This document shows, piece by piece, positions 23,233-36,200 of a stretch of 64,000 nucleotides of DNA (positions are counted from its first letter, which is position 1; each line of letters starts with the position of its first letter). The translations under genes and the position numbers were made by a program. The notes beneath the pieces were generated by a model that ran no database searches, was not told the DNA's origin, and was given only the letters and a program-made list of their open reading frames with translations. The stretch is from Leptidea sinapis. Its lineage: Eukaryota > Arthropoda > Insecta > Lepidoptera > Pieridae. The DNA is taken from assembly GCF_905404315.1 (NCBI RefSeq), contig NC_066293.1:2433001-2497000 (forward strand). Direction: 5' to 3'.

Positions 23233-25870
23233 TATCTAAGGACAATATTGGTATTAATCAAAGACTTACAATATAATATGCCCCCTGGGTAGTGTGTTTC
23301 CAAAACAGTTTCGATTTAATGATGTCCAACGGAATATGAACGCTTAAATCAAGCCTAAACTTGATTTTTGGCAGGGAGTGATCCTTTTGTCCCTTCTATC
23401 GTACTATTCGTTAGAGATGGGCGTTTAGGTTTCTGCTACGCAATATCGTCCATTACATTTTTTCTACGAAATCTGTTACTATAATATGTTTTTTCTGCCA
23501 CAGGCTTCTTATTGTAACCTCATAAGCTACGTTTTGTACGTGGACGGCACTTGCTCGAGTCGTTTTTGGAAATATTCTGTTTTTCTAAATAATAATTATA
23601 ATAAAGCCTTTTTTAATGATTTTCCATTTGATTTTCTACATTTTAGTTTTAGTATGTTAGTGCGGTTAGTCAACAAACATGATTATTTTATTATTAACTT
23701 CTATGTTAGTAAGTTAAAATGCATGCACTATGTTGGCTTTCTTCGTAATTTTCAAATGGATACCAGTTGTGTAAGGGCCTCCTCCATTCCTTTATATCTT
23801 TCCCTATTTCGAGCCAGTTAGTTCCGCTAATCTCTATAATCTCATCGGTCCACCTTTTATGCGGTCAGCCCACATACCTCTTTCCTGCAGGTCCCTTCCA
23901 TGTGGTGGTCTGAATGGTCCATCTAACGTCTGTCCGGCCCATTGCCACTTTAGTTTTAATGTTTTTCTAAATATAAAGTTTTCATTAATTATTTCGTTGG
24001 ATTTTGGGTATTTTACAAATATATTATAGTGCTCATAACTGTTTATGGTTTGAAACGCTAAAGAGCTATTATTTTTATACCTATTATAATATAATATACC
24101 TTCAAATTTCAAAACTTTTAGTCTATGTACAGACTAATAATTATTATTCACAATTTGAATTTTGGCAGTTTATGCGGATGACGTAACCTAGATACAAACA
24201 TGTTCCTTCGTTCCGTGTTCAACGTACTAAAAAGAAAAGAAACGGGTAGCATTTACAAGCCAACATAGCAATAGCAGTTAGCAAAGAGTATAATAATATA
24301 TAGGGAAAAGAGAGCCCTCTCTACGCATTATGAGCTGTCTATTTGAAAACTAGCGCCATCTGGAGATTGGCCCCGAAAATAACTATGCATAAATAAGCTC
24401 GAAATTATAAAATCATTTTTAATGTTGTTACGCAATTAAATAATATCTCTACTTTTTAATGCAGGTATTGCAATTTTTTACCGTGTTGAAATTGCTCGTA
24501 GAGTTAGTTATTTAATTTTGCCACAACATAGAAAATAAAGGATAGATTTAGTAGTGTAAATATGAAAAATGGAACACGAGAGCTACATACATGCGCTAAC
24601 GCTAGAAGTAGCTGCCATTTTATGACCAGTGGGCAGTGACACAAATAAAGAAAAGTTGAAAGGTTTCAAAGCGAGAGACAGCTGACAAAGCTTTCATTTT
24701 CGGGCCAACCAAAGAGTATAATAATATACAGGGAAGGGAAGGCGTCTGTCCCACCCCTGGCAGTTAGCAACTAGCAGGACGCAATTATCAGCTGCTTTAA
24801 CGCCAGTTTCACACGATGTAGCCGATAGATGTCAGTTGTCACCAGTTGTCAGTTGTAACTTGTTATTCGCTACGTTTCTGACATAACCTATTGCGCGATT
24901 TGTAGTTAGAATTACTATGAACTAACAGTACTAGTCTCTACTTGCTATATTTCTGAACTAACCTACTACGCGTTTTTGTAGAAACAGGTTCCTTTTTTAT
25001 TTTTGCCGAAACCTGTTACTGTAACAGGTTTCTAAATAAAGACTCAAATCTACTATTCATTATCCTGTGCCCTTAGACAAATTAATCTCTGGACGCATTA
25101 AGAGGTCCGTGTTCATTTTCCCTCTCTAGCCACATAGCCACTAAAATGGGCAAATACGCTGTTTTAAACAAGGAACCCTTGTTCAGGATCCTTCCTACCT
25201 AAATATAATGAATTGCATTTATTATATTAACATACATACAACAACACTGTCTTACTCTACTATTCCTATTTCCCTTAGTATTTTTCCTATTTATACTATC
25301 GAATGAATTTCTAAATCTACAAATTATATTTTATAATCAAAATTTATCGAATCTTTTGTTTTCTCTATAATCTGTCTCAATGCAACATTGCCATCTCCTG
25401 TGGACTTTTACTTTTTTGTTCCACTGGAATTGATCCCCTCCTATATTCATTTTTATTTTGGCCCTAAATTTATTTTGTATGATTTTGAGTAAAACCTTTG
25501 AGGTGAAATAGCTTAGTCGCTTGTTGTTCATATTTTATGGTATTAGACTTTTTATGGTATTGTGACTATTTTGTAAATTTAAATATGTCGAGTATTTTTT
25601 ACTGTGTCCTATATATTTTGTTATATAACATAATATATCTAACTGTTAATGCTAGGCTCTGATATTCAAATACCCAATCTCATGCTGTCGTTGTCAGTAT
25701 TTATTTGCTCTTCAAGAATAATTCTCTTCACATACAGACTATGTAATCCTTTTTTTTTGTAAAATTCCTCTATTTATTTCTTCAACCTTTGTTTATCGTT
25801 TATCTTTGATATATTATATCAGTATTTGGCCACTTCTTTCTAGAATTGCAGTAGACTACGTTTTATGTTT
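23233..25870. other. intergenic between RpL32 and Ssdp; repeats only
   Basis: Holds a decayed RTE-like fragment at 23830-23960 (minus). A string AAAGAGTATAATAATATA followed by GGGAA occurs twice, at 24284 and 24711, and may flank an old insertion of about 430 bp. No exon was recognised. An open frame at 23486-23821 has no recognisable motif. Confidence 0.45.
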
Positions 25871-25879
25871 TCTCTTTCA

Positions 25880-26130
25880 CTCTCTTATTACAAAGGCCTC
25901 CTCTGTAGATCTCCACGACAATCGGTCCTGCTCTGCCCTCACCTAACCTATCCCGGTGATCTTGACCATCAAATCATCAGTCCTAGGGGGGTATATATGA
26001 CAAGCACTGCGTCTTCTAGTACGTGTTCAACTTTCGAGGACCTTACTGTCGCAAAGGCCACCTGTTCGCTGAGCTATGTACCCTGCCCACTACCACTTCA
26101 GTTTCATCATTCGGGCTATGTCAGTTACCT
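25880..26130 (-). mobile_element. RTE-like LINE C-terminal fragment, minus strand
   Basis: Strong match to 2590-2860 (AAAGGCCTCC, GATCTCCACGACAATCGGTC, GCTATGTACCCTGCCCACTA), with small gaps. Confidence 0.62.
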
Positions 26131-26204
26131 CGGTTCTTCTACGTATTTCCTCATTACTGATTCGATCTTTCATTTTTCATTTAATTTTTCATACAATTGA
26201 AAAA

Positions 26205-26465
26205 GTTTCAAGAGTTTCTTAGAGCGAGATAGACAGACGGAATTGTTCTCGCCATGTTCGTACACGCTATCAGCCTGTAACAGCCTGACAAACAAATCTC
26301 GTTTTTGTGGAAAGACTCCGTTGTAGTAGTAGTTAGTATATTAACAAGACGTGGTTATTGGTGTGCTGTACCTGAATGTCACTCATGCAAGAAAGAAAAT
26401 CTTCAGAATTACACATATTTTTACACGTAGGTGCAAGTTCAAATATTTAGCTGTAAAATACAATA
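26205..26465 (+). mobile_element. THAP-zinc-finger-like first exon in a repeated element (copy 1)
   Basis: Opens with AGAGTTTCTTAGAGCGAGAT. Further in, the frame CAVPECHSCKKENLQNY resembles the start of a THAP domain (C, VP.C, K.., F/Y). Coding stops near an ACACGTAGGT donor-like site. The same unit recurs at 48435-48690. THAP domains occur in P-element-type transposases and in host proteins. Repetition favours a transposon. The remaining cysteine and histidine were not found. Confidence 0.5.
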
Positions 26466-27289
26466 TTTTAGAATTATTCTTAAAATCTTAAACACTAACA
26501 GATAGGAATGAAATAAATTAGGAATTTAAATTTCTTGGGCATTATTTACGCCTGGCAAGTTTATATTAGTTTAGTAGTTAGTTTGCCCGTTGCTATCTGC
26601 ACAGATGTTAAAAAGCGAGTAAACTGCCTCCAGATATTTGTTGTAGGCTGTTTGTTGGAACCTTACTAAAAACCTAGCCATCTGCCTCCAGCCAATATTA
26701 CTACCCAGTATCAATGGAAAGATTATTTACACATTTTCTTTCTTTCTTGTCTCTTCCCTAGTCGCATTGCGGTCATCGGAATTTTATAGCAATGTATATA
26801 TCAGCTTATACAGCTTATATTATGCAGCTAACTGCCGTTCGTTGCTTGCAACTGAGCCCCGACGGATAAATAATAATAGAAGCGCAAAATAACTCTTTTT
26901 TATAAAGAGGATAAGGTTTAGAATTAATTTTGTGGTTTTTACTTTTAAAACGTTGTAACCTATAGTTGTAAATAGAGTGAGAATGTAATTCTAGATGGAA
27001 ACAATAGTTTATTAAGCCCTTTATATAATGATATGATTTATGATTATGAATAAATAAAAATAAAGCAACTTACTGATAAAACTAAGATTGTGAAAAGAAA
27101 ATTGGACCGTCTTCTGTTCAATTTTGTGTTATCTGTGATTGTACCGAAAAAAGAAGAATATATTTGTCTATGCCAGAGACGCCAAATGTCGCCATCGATC
27201 AATGACATTTTGTGTAGTGGAATTTATTGATATAAAGCGTTAATGTAAATAATAAACAATTTCAACTAAAAAGTCGGCTTCCAGTCGAT

Positions 27290-30200
27290 ATGTATGCCAA
27301 GGGCAAAGGCTCTACGGTACCCTCGGACGCTCAGGCTCGCGAAAAATTAGCCCTCTACGTGTATGAGTACCTGCTGCATGTCGGTGCGCAGAAAGCAGCA
27401 CAAACTTTCCTTTCGGAGATCCGATGGGAGAAGAACATAACACTTGGAGAGCCCCCTGGGTTTCTACATTCATGGTGGTGTGTGTTTTGGGATTTATACT
27501 GCGCTGCACCAGAAAGGAGAGATACATGTGAGCACTCTTCAGAAGCGAAAGCATTTCATGATTATGGATTCGTAAACTCTGGATATGGTGTAAATGGAAT
27601 TGGTCACAATGCCGGCCCCGCGCCGCCCAATGACGGTATGAAAGTTATTTTTATCTTATACGCAACAGTTATTGCGGTTTTAGTTGCTCCAAATTATTTT
27701 TCTAGGCCACAATACTTCTTATCTTTATATGTAAATAATACTCTGTTTTCTAACTTTTATGGGTTGAATTTAACATTTACGTCATACACGTAGTTGTCTC
27801 ATAGTAACACTGCAATATAAGCAATTTAAAATATTCCCAAAACAAAACTCAGTAATGACAAATTTTCTCTTACCAATGCTTACTATTTAATTTATGCCTT
27901 TACACTTATACTGAAATGTGCACATACATACAATATTATTTTGCTAATATTGTAAATAAGTGCTTTTTCCTATAGTCCTTTTTTACCAAGCACCAACCAA
28001 CACTCACTTCATACAACCAAGGTATGGAATGAGCTTCCTTGAACAGTGTTTCCACAAAGATACAACATATTTACTCTTTTCTGAAAGGCAACACTCTTGT
28101 CATTCCTCTCTTGGTGGTGGTGATTAGTTAACAAAAGGTGATCCATATGCTTGTTGGTTATTAAAAAATCATTACTTTTATATTATAATAAATTATGGAA
28201 TGCCTAAATCTCTTCATTATATTTTTTATAATACTGCTAGAAGATCCGTTTGATAGAGGTAATTAAAATTATAATAAATTATGGAATGCCTAAATCTCTT
28301 CATTATATTTTTTATAATACTGCTAGAAGATCCGTTTGATAGAGGTAATTAAAATTAAAAATCTACCAGCTGTTGGTTGGGGTACTAGTATCTTTTCCAT
28401 AGCAGCATTATTAAAACAATATCCATGCTTCTGGGTACTATAGTTTTAGATTCTGAACAACTAATCTGGTACAGCCTGTATGTACCTATGGTTGGTAGAA
28501 AACAAGGTATTAATTGGAATATATATACGGTAGTGCAAGATGGAGAGTAAAAGAGATGGTAGTTATTGGTAAATTAATATTGAGATAGCTTGGTATGGTA
28601 TAGGGGCTCCTGTTTCCGCAATTAGACCACTAGCGTGGGTCCATTTTGCTTGCAGTAATGGCCAGTTACTCCAACCAGCCCAGCTCCTTCCAGAAGTTAA
28701 GAACATTCCTGGGGTGTTTGCAGACTTCCTGGAGCGACCTCATATTGGTTAAGGTCGTGCCCATTGGTTGGCCACCCCCAATTGAGATAGCTTGCTCGTT
28801 TATTTATTATTATTTCATTTGAATGGACATAGCCCAATTATACTAATTAAATTACTAATTAACATAAGCATACAAAGATAAAAAAATTTAATTAAATTAA
28901 AATTACACTTAAAAAACAGTTTTGTCATGTCAAAAATCTCAAATAAAAATCTAAATCTAAAATTATAAATTTTTGCAAAAGTTCAGGTCAGCCCATTTGT
29001 CTTGTATTGAGATGGATGAAGAAAGATTGACTGCAAAAATTTATAGTAAATTCTACAATTGAGTTGGGCAATGTAATGAAAAGGGGTCTGTAGAGGAACC
29101 CAAGCTAGTATTTCAGGATCAGTAACCATTAGGCCAACATATTATTATTATTTATAATAGACTAAGCATTTTATTTATTTATAATAGACATAGCTTTTGC
29201 TGATGTGTCTATATTATTTGCAGAAGTGCTTTGAATTTATCAAATGTTTGTGCAGTCTATTCTTGAACTGGTTAACAGATCTTGACATAACCACATCCTT
29301 GGGCAATTTATTCCATATATGAAGAACTCTGTTGGTCAGAACCTGTTTTAATAGCAGGGTCTCCACGGGGCGCACACGCTCGCTCGGTAGCCTCGCGAGC
29401 CAAATGTTCGGGCTGTGTAGACTTGCCTCGAGGTCGTTTGAGCGTACGTTTCGTCGGCCGAGCGTGCCTTGGGGTTGAGCCAATTGTTGTCGGTAAACGG
29501 GACGCACTCAAAGATGCCTCAGTGGGCGCTGTGAGTTCGATGTGGACGGTCGTTACGGCTCGCGAGGCTATTCTACAGACTTGTTGATGTTTGTTACGAA
29601 AAGTTTTATCATCATGAACACTCAAGAGCATCAATTCATCTGATTCAATTATATATTCCTTTTTCGTAAACGATAAAGTTACTATGAAAGTCGCAGCAGA
29701 AATTACACAACTGTCCTTTTAGGATGCTCGAGGAATTATGGCTCGGCCTGGCTCGCGAGGTTCGCTTCGGTGTTTCTAGGCAAACTACCGAGACTGCTTC
29801 GCCAGCCGCAGGTCGAGGCTGCCGCGCGAGCGAGTGCGCTCTGTGGAGACCCGGCTAATGGATTTGATGATGCCAATTGATATTACAGCTTCCTATCATG
29901 TACCCTCAGTCTAAACATTGGGATCAAAAATTAGGACATAATAATAGATCACCTGTAATCATCTGCTTTTGAGGGTGCTGAGTCCTAGCTTTGTAAGTCT
30001 ATGTTCATATGTAAGATTTCTCAGTTCCCAAGGCAACTTAGTGGCTCGCCTCTGTATCCTTTCCAACAATTCTGGATTTCAGACCTGAAATGAATACTCC
30101 AGTAATATTGTAAAATAAATTGAAGATATTTCTATTCAGTTCATGGTGTAGACATAGGTACATTTTCATGTACCATCAACAAAATTGGTTCATGACTCAC

Positions 30201-33200
30201 TGCTGATAATTCTTTTAAAATCATGAAAACAGGTTTATATATGCACAAAAAATATTCTATGACAATTGGTAGACTGTTAGTGTCTAATAAAATGATAGCA
30301 GTTACTTAGGAAATATATGTTCAAGCAAATTTCAACCTAATTGTTTATTATGACTGTAGGAAAATGACATTAAGGAGGGTTATGATTAAATTTTGTCAAT
30401 AGTAGATATACCTTCACATGTTTTCAAATTTTGTGCTTTTACAACATACAGCCTTAATCATAAGTTGAGTTCTATCAACAACTAGCTGACCCGACAGATT
30501 TTGTTCTGTATATAATAAATAAAATAATGTTTTTATATGAATTTGTCAATAATATATCATAACATCAAAAATTACTTCGTAAAATATGCACCCTGCTGTC
30601 GTAATGAAATTGATTCACAGCAGAACTGTCAAACCGTGCGTCAATAAATTCTCTCATAGAAATTATGTATGGACACATCAAAGGAAAAAGTAATTTTCCT
30701 ATTTATTCACCTTTTAAACCTTCCCTGTACTTCCACAAATAATTCAAGACCAAAATTAGCCAAATCGGTCCAGCCGTGCTCGAGTTTTAGCGAGACTAAC
30801 GAACAGCAATTCATTTTTACATATATAGATGAAGAGAAACATTAAAAGGATTGCTTTTTTTTTCTTTATATTAATTTACCAGTGGGTGGCCTTCTCTACA
30901 GGATGTGGGCTAGGTGGGAACCACAGCCTGCCGTTAAGCAGTTATGAGCAAGTATTTTGGTTTGTGTTTTGGTTTGATAGGGGCTGTAACTAGGGCCAGA
31001 AACTTTTGTTTAGACCAAATATATTGTATTTTTGTACCCAAAAAATATAGTAGACAGGGAGTTATAAAAAAAAATATTGTTAATTAATTGCTATGAATAT
31101 TTTTACTGCTTTGCTTTCGTAAGTATTACAATCTAATTTTAAGTTCAAAGCTAATTAATTCTGCCTTTATCATTCATATAATTTTTATTGTTTTTGTTTG
31201 TAAGAAATCAACCAAAATTGTCTTATTTTTTATGAAATTAAAGGACGAGACAAGCAGGATGTTCAGCTGATGGTAATTGATAAGCCGTACCCATTACAAT
31301 GCAGTGCCGCACAGGATTCTTGAAAAAATTCTGAGTGGCACTGCAATTGTGGTCGTCACCTTGAGACATAAGATGTTAAATCTCATTTGCCCAGTAATTT
31401 CACTAGCTACTTATTTTGACAAAATAACTCCTAATTCTGTTAATTTTTTTTTGGAAAGAATTCTATTGAAACATATTTAAATAACACAGCTGCATTATTA
31501 AGAGATTTTAATGAATTAGATATAATATCAATAGAACTGAATCATCAAACATTCTTTTTAGAATTTTGAGAACACCAACTAAGACATCATTATATTTTAT
31601 TGACAGCAGCCTGCTTTGTAGAATTCAAGTTAAATATAGTTTAAATTAGTACTTTCTTGCTTGCTAGGTAAGGTACACAGACAAAATAATTAAAAATACA
31701 TACCCTCAATATGTTCAGTGGAGAAGATTGCAACTTTTTTCCAGCTTATTTAGGATCATAATATAGCAATGGTCAAATTGAAAAAGATTCCTTTCATGGT
31801 GTTGGCAGGCCAATTTGATATTGGTTCCATAAAAAAAAAGTGTGTGTGTGTATGCACGCAAGAAGTTATACTTCTTTAGGGTAACAATACTGTAACAATT
31901 AATTATTAAATAACGAATACGGCTGTATAGGCTTGAACCCTTTGCCTGTCCTAATAATGGATGAAGAAACCAAAAAATATAACGAATGTCGCAAACATCA
32001 GTTAAATTAGGAACCAACTTCAACTTGTTAGTTTTGTGTTACGGTAATGCGCGCGCATCTTAAAAGTTCACTCTCATAACTTTATCATAACGCGCATAAA
32101 GAAGTATAACTTCAAAAAGCTGGCAAGTGTGAGTCGGACTTTTTTGGCATTTGGAACCCTACAAAGATGTACACCTATCTAAACATTGCTGCTGTGGTTT
32201 TCCTGGTGTTGATTAAGAGTGTGGGTGGTAGTGATCACTTCCCATGTGGGGATCTATATACTCATTTGTCCATGTCCACTTTACTTTGGTATATTTGTTT
32301 ACAATGGAATTGTGAGCTCATTTACCATTGCGTTAATTATTATTAATAGCTGCTACAAAAAAAACTATATCAAGTATAAATCTATTTCCAGGCATGGGCG
32401 GAGGTGGCATGCCTCCAGGATTCTTCCCCAACTCATCGTTAAGGCCGTCGCCGCCGGCTCCACATCCTGGCTCTCAGCCGTCACCACACGGGCCACAGCC
32501 ACAGCTAATGGGTTCGGGGCAGCCATTCATCGGTCCATGGTACTCAGGAGGACCACGGTCAGCTGTTAGAATGGGAATGGGCAATGATTTCAATGGACCA
32601 CCAGGTATGTTAATTTTTTTTTAATAATAATATTGACACACTTTTTAAACAAATTAATATAATAATAATATAAACAATAGTTTTCGCAGCGCACGCGATG
32701 TAAAGAATATATATTAGGTATTTTTTTACACATTCGGTTACATTATTGGAGTTTTAGTAGAGATCCAAAACTTTTTTTAAATTATAATATAGCCTACGTC
32801 ACCCGCGGCCAAATTTACACAGGCCTTTGTAAATTTGCCATTAAAGTGAAAGTGCAAATTGAACTGGCTTAGGTTTTGTTTGCCAAAAACTTGACGAAAC
32901 CCTAATCTTTTTTAGTATATAAATTGAACGAAATCGCGTCGAATTTGTTAGATAAATTCATTTTTAAATTGCAGCAACAGATGCTATTCAATTTCATACC
33001 GATATTTACCGACCGTTAGCTGATATGTATGATTTACGTTTGATCGTTTCGTCGTTGGTCCCCAAAAATATATGAAATGAGCCACGGACGAGTAAAAAAA
33101 GAAGGACTCCGCGCCGTGATATTAGCAAGTGAAGCACCGTTATGCTAATGTGTGGGCGGCTACGGGGGATACTAGTAACACAATTTTCTCCATTAAATAA

Positions 33201-36200
33201 TCATATATGGCCACAAGTACTTATGAAGTATCGTTTTTACACTTTTTCACAAGCACGACGGCATTTTTAAAATATTTTATTGAGACGCAAACTGATCTGT
33301 CACAGACGATGACATTTCTCATAATGGCCGCCTATCGGCCTGTAGGAGTGTAAGTGTGTGCGTGGGGCTATGTATTTACACGTTAATCGGCTTGTTTTGG
33401 TGCTACACTGTTATGAAAGTAAAGAAACACGGAGTCCTTATTTTTTTACTAGTCCGTGGAAATGAGCATCAAATCTTCTACTGAACAAGGGCCGATTCGG
33501 TTCTGGCATTCGTTGTGATTAACAGTGTAAAATTGTTTTTAGGACCAACTAGTGAACAAGGGCCGATCCGGTTCACTAATGACTTGGTTTTGAATGTCAA
33601 AGCATATCTATTTGATTGAATATATTTTGTATTATACTTATTTTGTCTGTGTATTTTCTTTGAAAGTATCTAGAATCAATGCAAACTCATAATCAAATCT
33701 TTCCTCGTTATAATATTGGTATAGTTAAAAAGAGAATTTATACATTCGATAGTTAAATCTTCTCCACAATGTTCAAGACGTATTCAAAAATAGGAATAAA
33801 CTGAATTTGATTGTAAATCTTGAACGCGACGGGGAATACTTAAAATGATCCTCTTCCATATTTTTTATGAAAATAAGAGACGAAACGAGCAGGACGTTCA
33901 GCTGATGGTAATTGATACGCCCTGCCCATTATAATGCACAGGATTATTGAATAACCCAAAAATTCTGAGAGGCATTATAATTGTGCTCGTCACCTTGAGA
34001 TATAAGATGTTTAGTCACATTTGTCAATTTCACTAGCTATGGCGCCCTTCAGACCGAAACACAATAATGCTTACACATTACTGCTTCAACAAGGCGCCGT
34101 TGTGGTACCCATAATCTAGCCGGCATCCTGTCCAATGGTAAACGCCCTAAGTCGCATCTTACGACGCCACGACGAGTGGTTTTAATGTAAAATGTGTCCG
34201 CAGGTCAAGGCATGATGGGTAACTCGATGGAGCGAGGAGCGGCAGGCATGCTGGGAGGGCCCCGCATGACGCCGCCGCGACCCGGCATGGGCCCCATGAG
34301 CCCCGGGGCCTACGCGGCAGGCATGCGTGGGCCCCCTCCTCAGGGTGCAGGTGAGGACTTGCACGTTGTAACTACATTATACGGCTGCCACTAGTTGTAA
34401 AGATAAAGATAAAAAGATAAAATGGAATTATAATATTCGATATTCTAATTTATATTAAAAGGGGAAGACTCGCTACTGTCTTATAGCTTAAACACTTAGA
34501 TCATACATATGTCTAGATAGACCATGAAAGCTGTGAAAACGTCGAAAAAAAGAAGGGTTTAGAGTTTATTTATTTATTGCACCAATAAGGTATACACTAA
34601 TACATACAAAAATATAGACAAAACTACAAGTTGAGTGCTACCTCAATTATGGGCGCAATTAACATTATTATGTAAAAAGCAAATAAGTACTATTTAATAT
34701 AGTAAAATTTCTATGTTATAACAATTAAATTGAATTACAATACATACATAATGAAATTAATAATTTAATAAAATAATAATTAAATGATTCTATTTCGAGC
34801 AATGCACACTCACTAACACAAAGTGTTCTACAAAGTAAAACATAGCTTTTCACACACACTTAAGTATTAAATCTGCCCTATTTTTATCGGTTGTCTAACA
34901 GCAAGATACTCTATCTAGATGTATAAACGACCTAAGTCTAAACACATTCGGATTTGGTACATCCGGACGTACGGTGGGCGCCAGGGAAGTGCAACTTCCC
35001 TACATTGGCACATGAAATAAATTTGCATTGAAAGTGCTGCCACCTATTCTATTAGGTACGCTGCAACTTCACCACGATGGCGATAATTTAACATGCATGA
35101 TAGATGAAGAGCTGGGGCTAGTGATAGCAAAAAACTCACTTAACTTACTTATTAAAGACTTGACTATCATGTTGTAATCATTGAATGGCCCTCCTTATTT
35201 AGAGGTGACTGCTGAACTCAATAAACGAATAATAATTTCCACCCACACAGAACAAACATCAATATGCATTCAGTACGGTCTACAACAATAGTAAAAAATA
35301 AAAACATAATTAGCGCCATCTAGCGACGATACGCTAAGAGCGTAAAAATAACGCAGCGCCATCTCTTGGCCTGGGTACACAGATTTTTCAAAATAAAAAC
35401 ATGAGTTGCACATCTATCTCTAGTATATGGTGTATTATCTATGGTAGGCGCCACGCCCCGATTTGTAGTATACCTACCATCGAGTATGGTCCACTGCCGG
35501 ACCGCGTCCGACTGTCCGGCCGTACCAAATCCGATCATGTGTTTATGCTATTACAACCACCAAAACTGGACCGAATTCAACTGCATTAGTACGACCATTC
35601 GTACAGAGAACCGCCGTTAAGTCGATAAATTCCCATAAGTATGATATGCTGACACACCAAATAATCATTCGTTAGAGTGAAAGAATTCGATAGGTACTTA
35701 CCGATGTTAAGCAACCTTGACATTAACATAGTTGTTTACAAAAACATGTTTTCATGCCAAATGAAGACTGCCAAGTTAAATACAATCCCCGACTAGTGTG
35801 GTGATTCCTTGACGATCACAATGTAGTCAGACATATTATAAGCTTGTAAAATATTTTATCTTCACCCATGCTTTAAATCCTCTATTAAAGATTCTGAAAC
35901 AGTTAACTTATTAACAACATTAAAACACCCAATGTCGTAATAACCATTACATAATCCAAACGAGTGTTGTAATGTTGTACTGAATTTCATAACACTCGTT
36001 TGATTTTTTTTTCGATCCCTTAATGCGCAAAGAGTTTCAACAAACAGCCACATTCTTATTGCTCGATGCGTGGTACCTGTATGAATTTCAAAAAAAGAAC
36101 ATTTTCGTTTATGCGCGTTCCACACTACCAGAATTTGGCGCGCCGTAAAAAAAAGTAGATTATTCGAAACTACGCCATTTTTATTGAAAAAATGAGCGAT

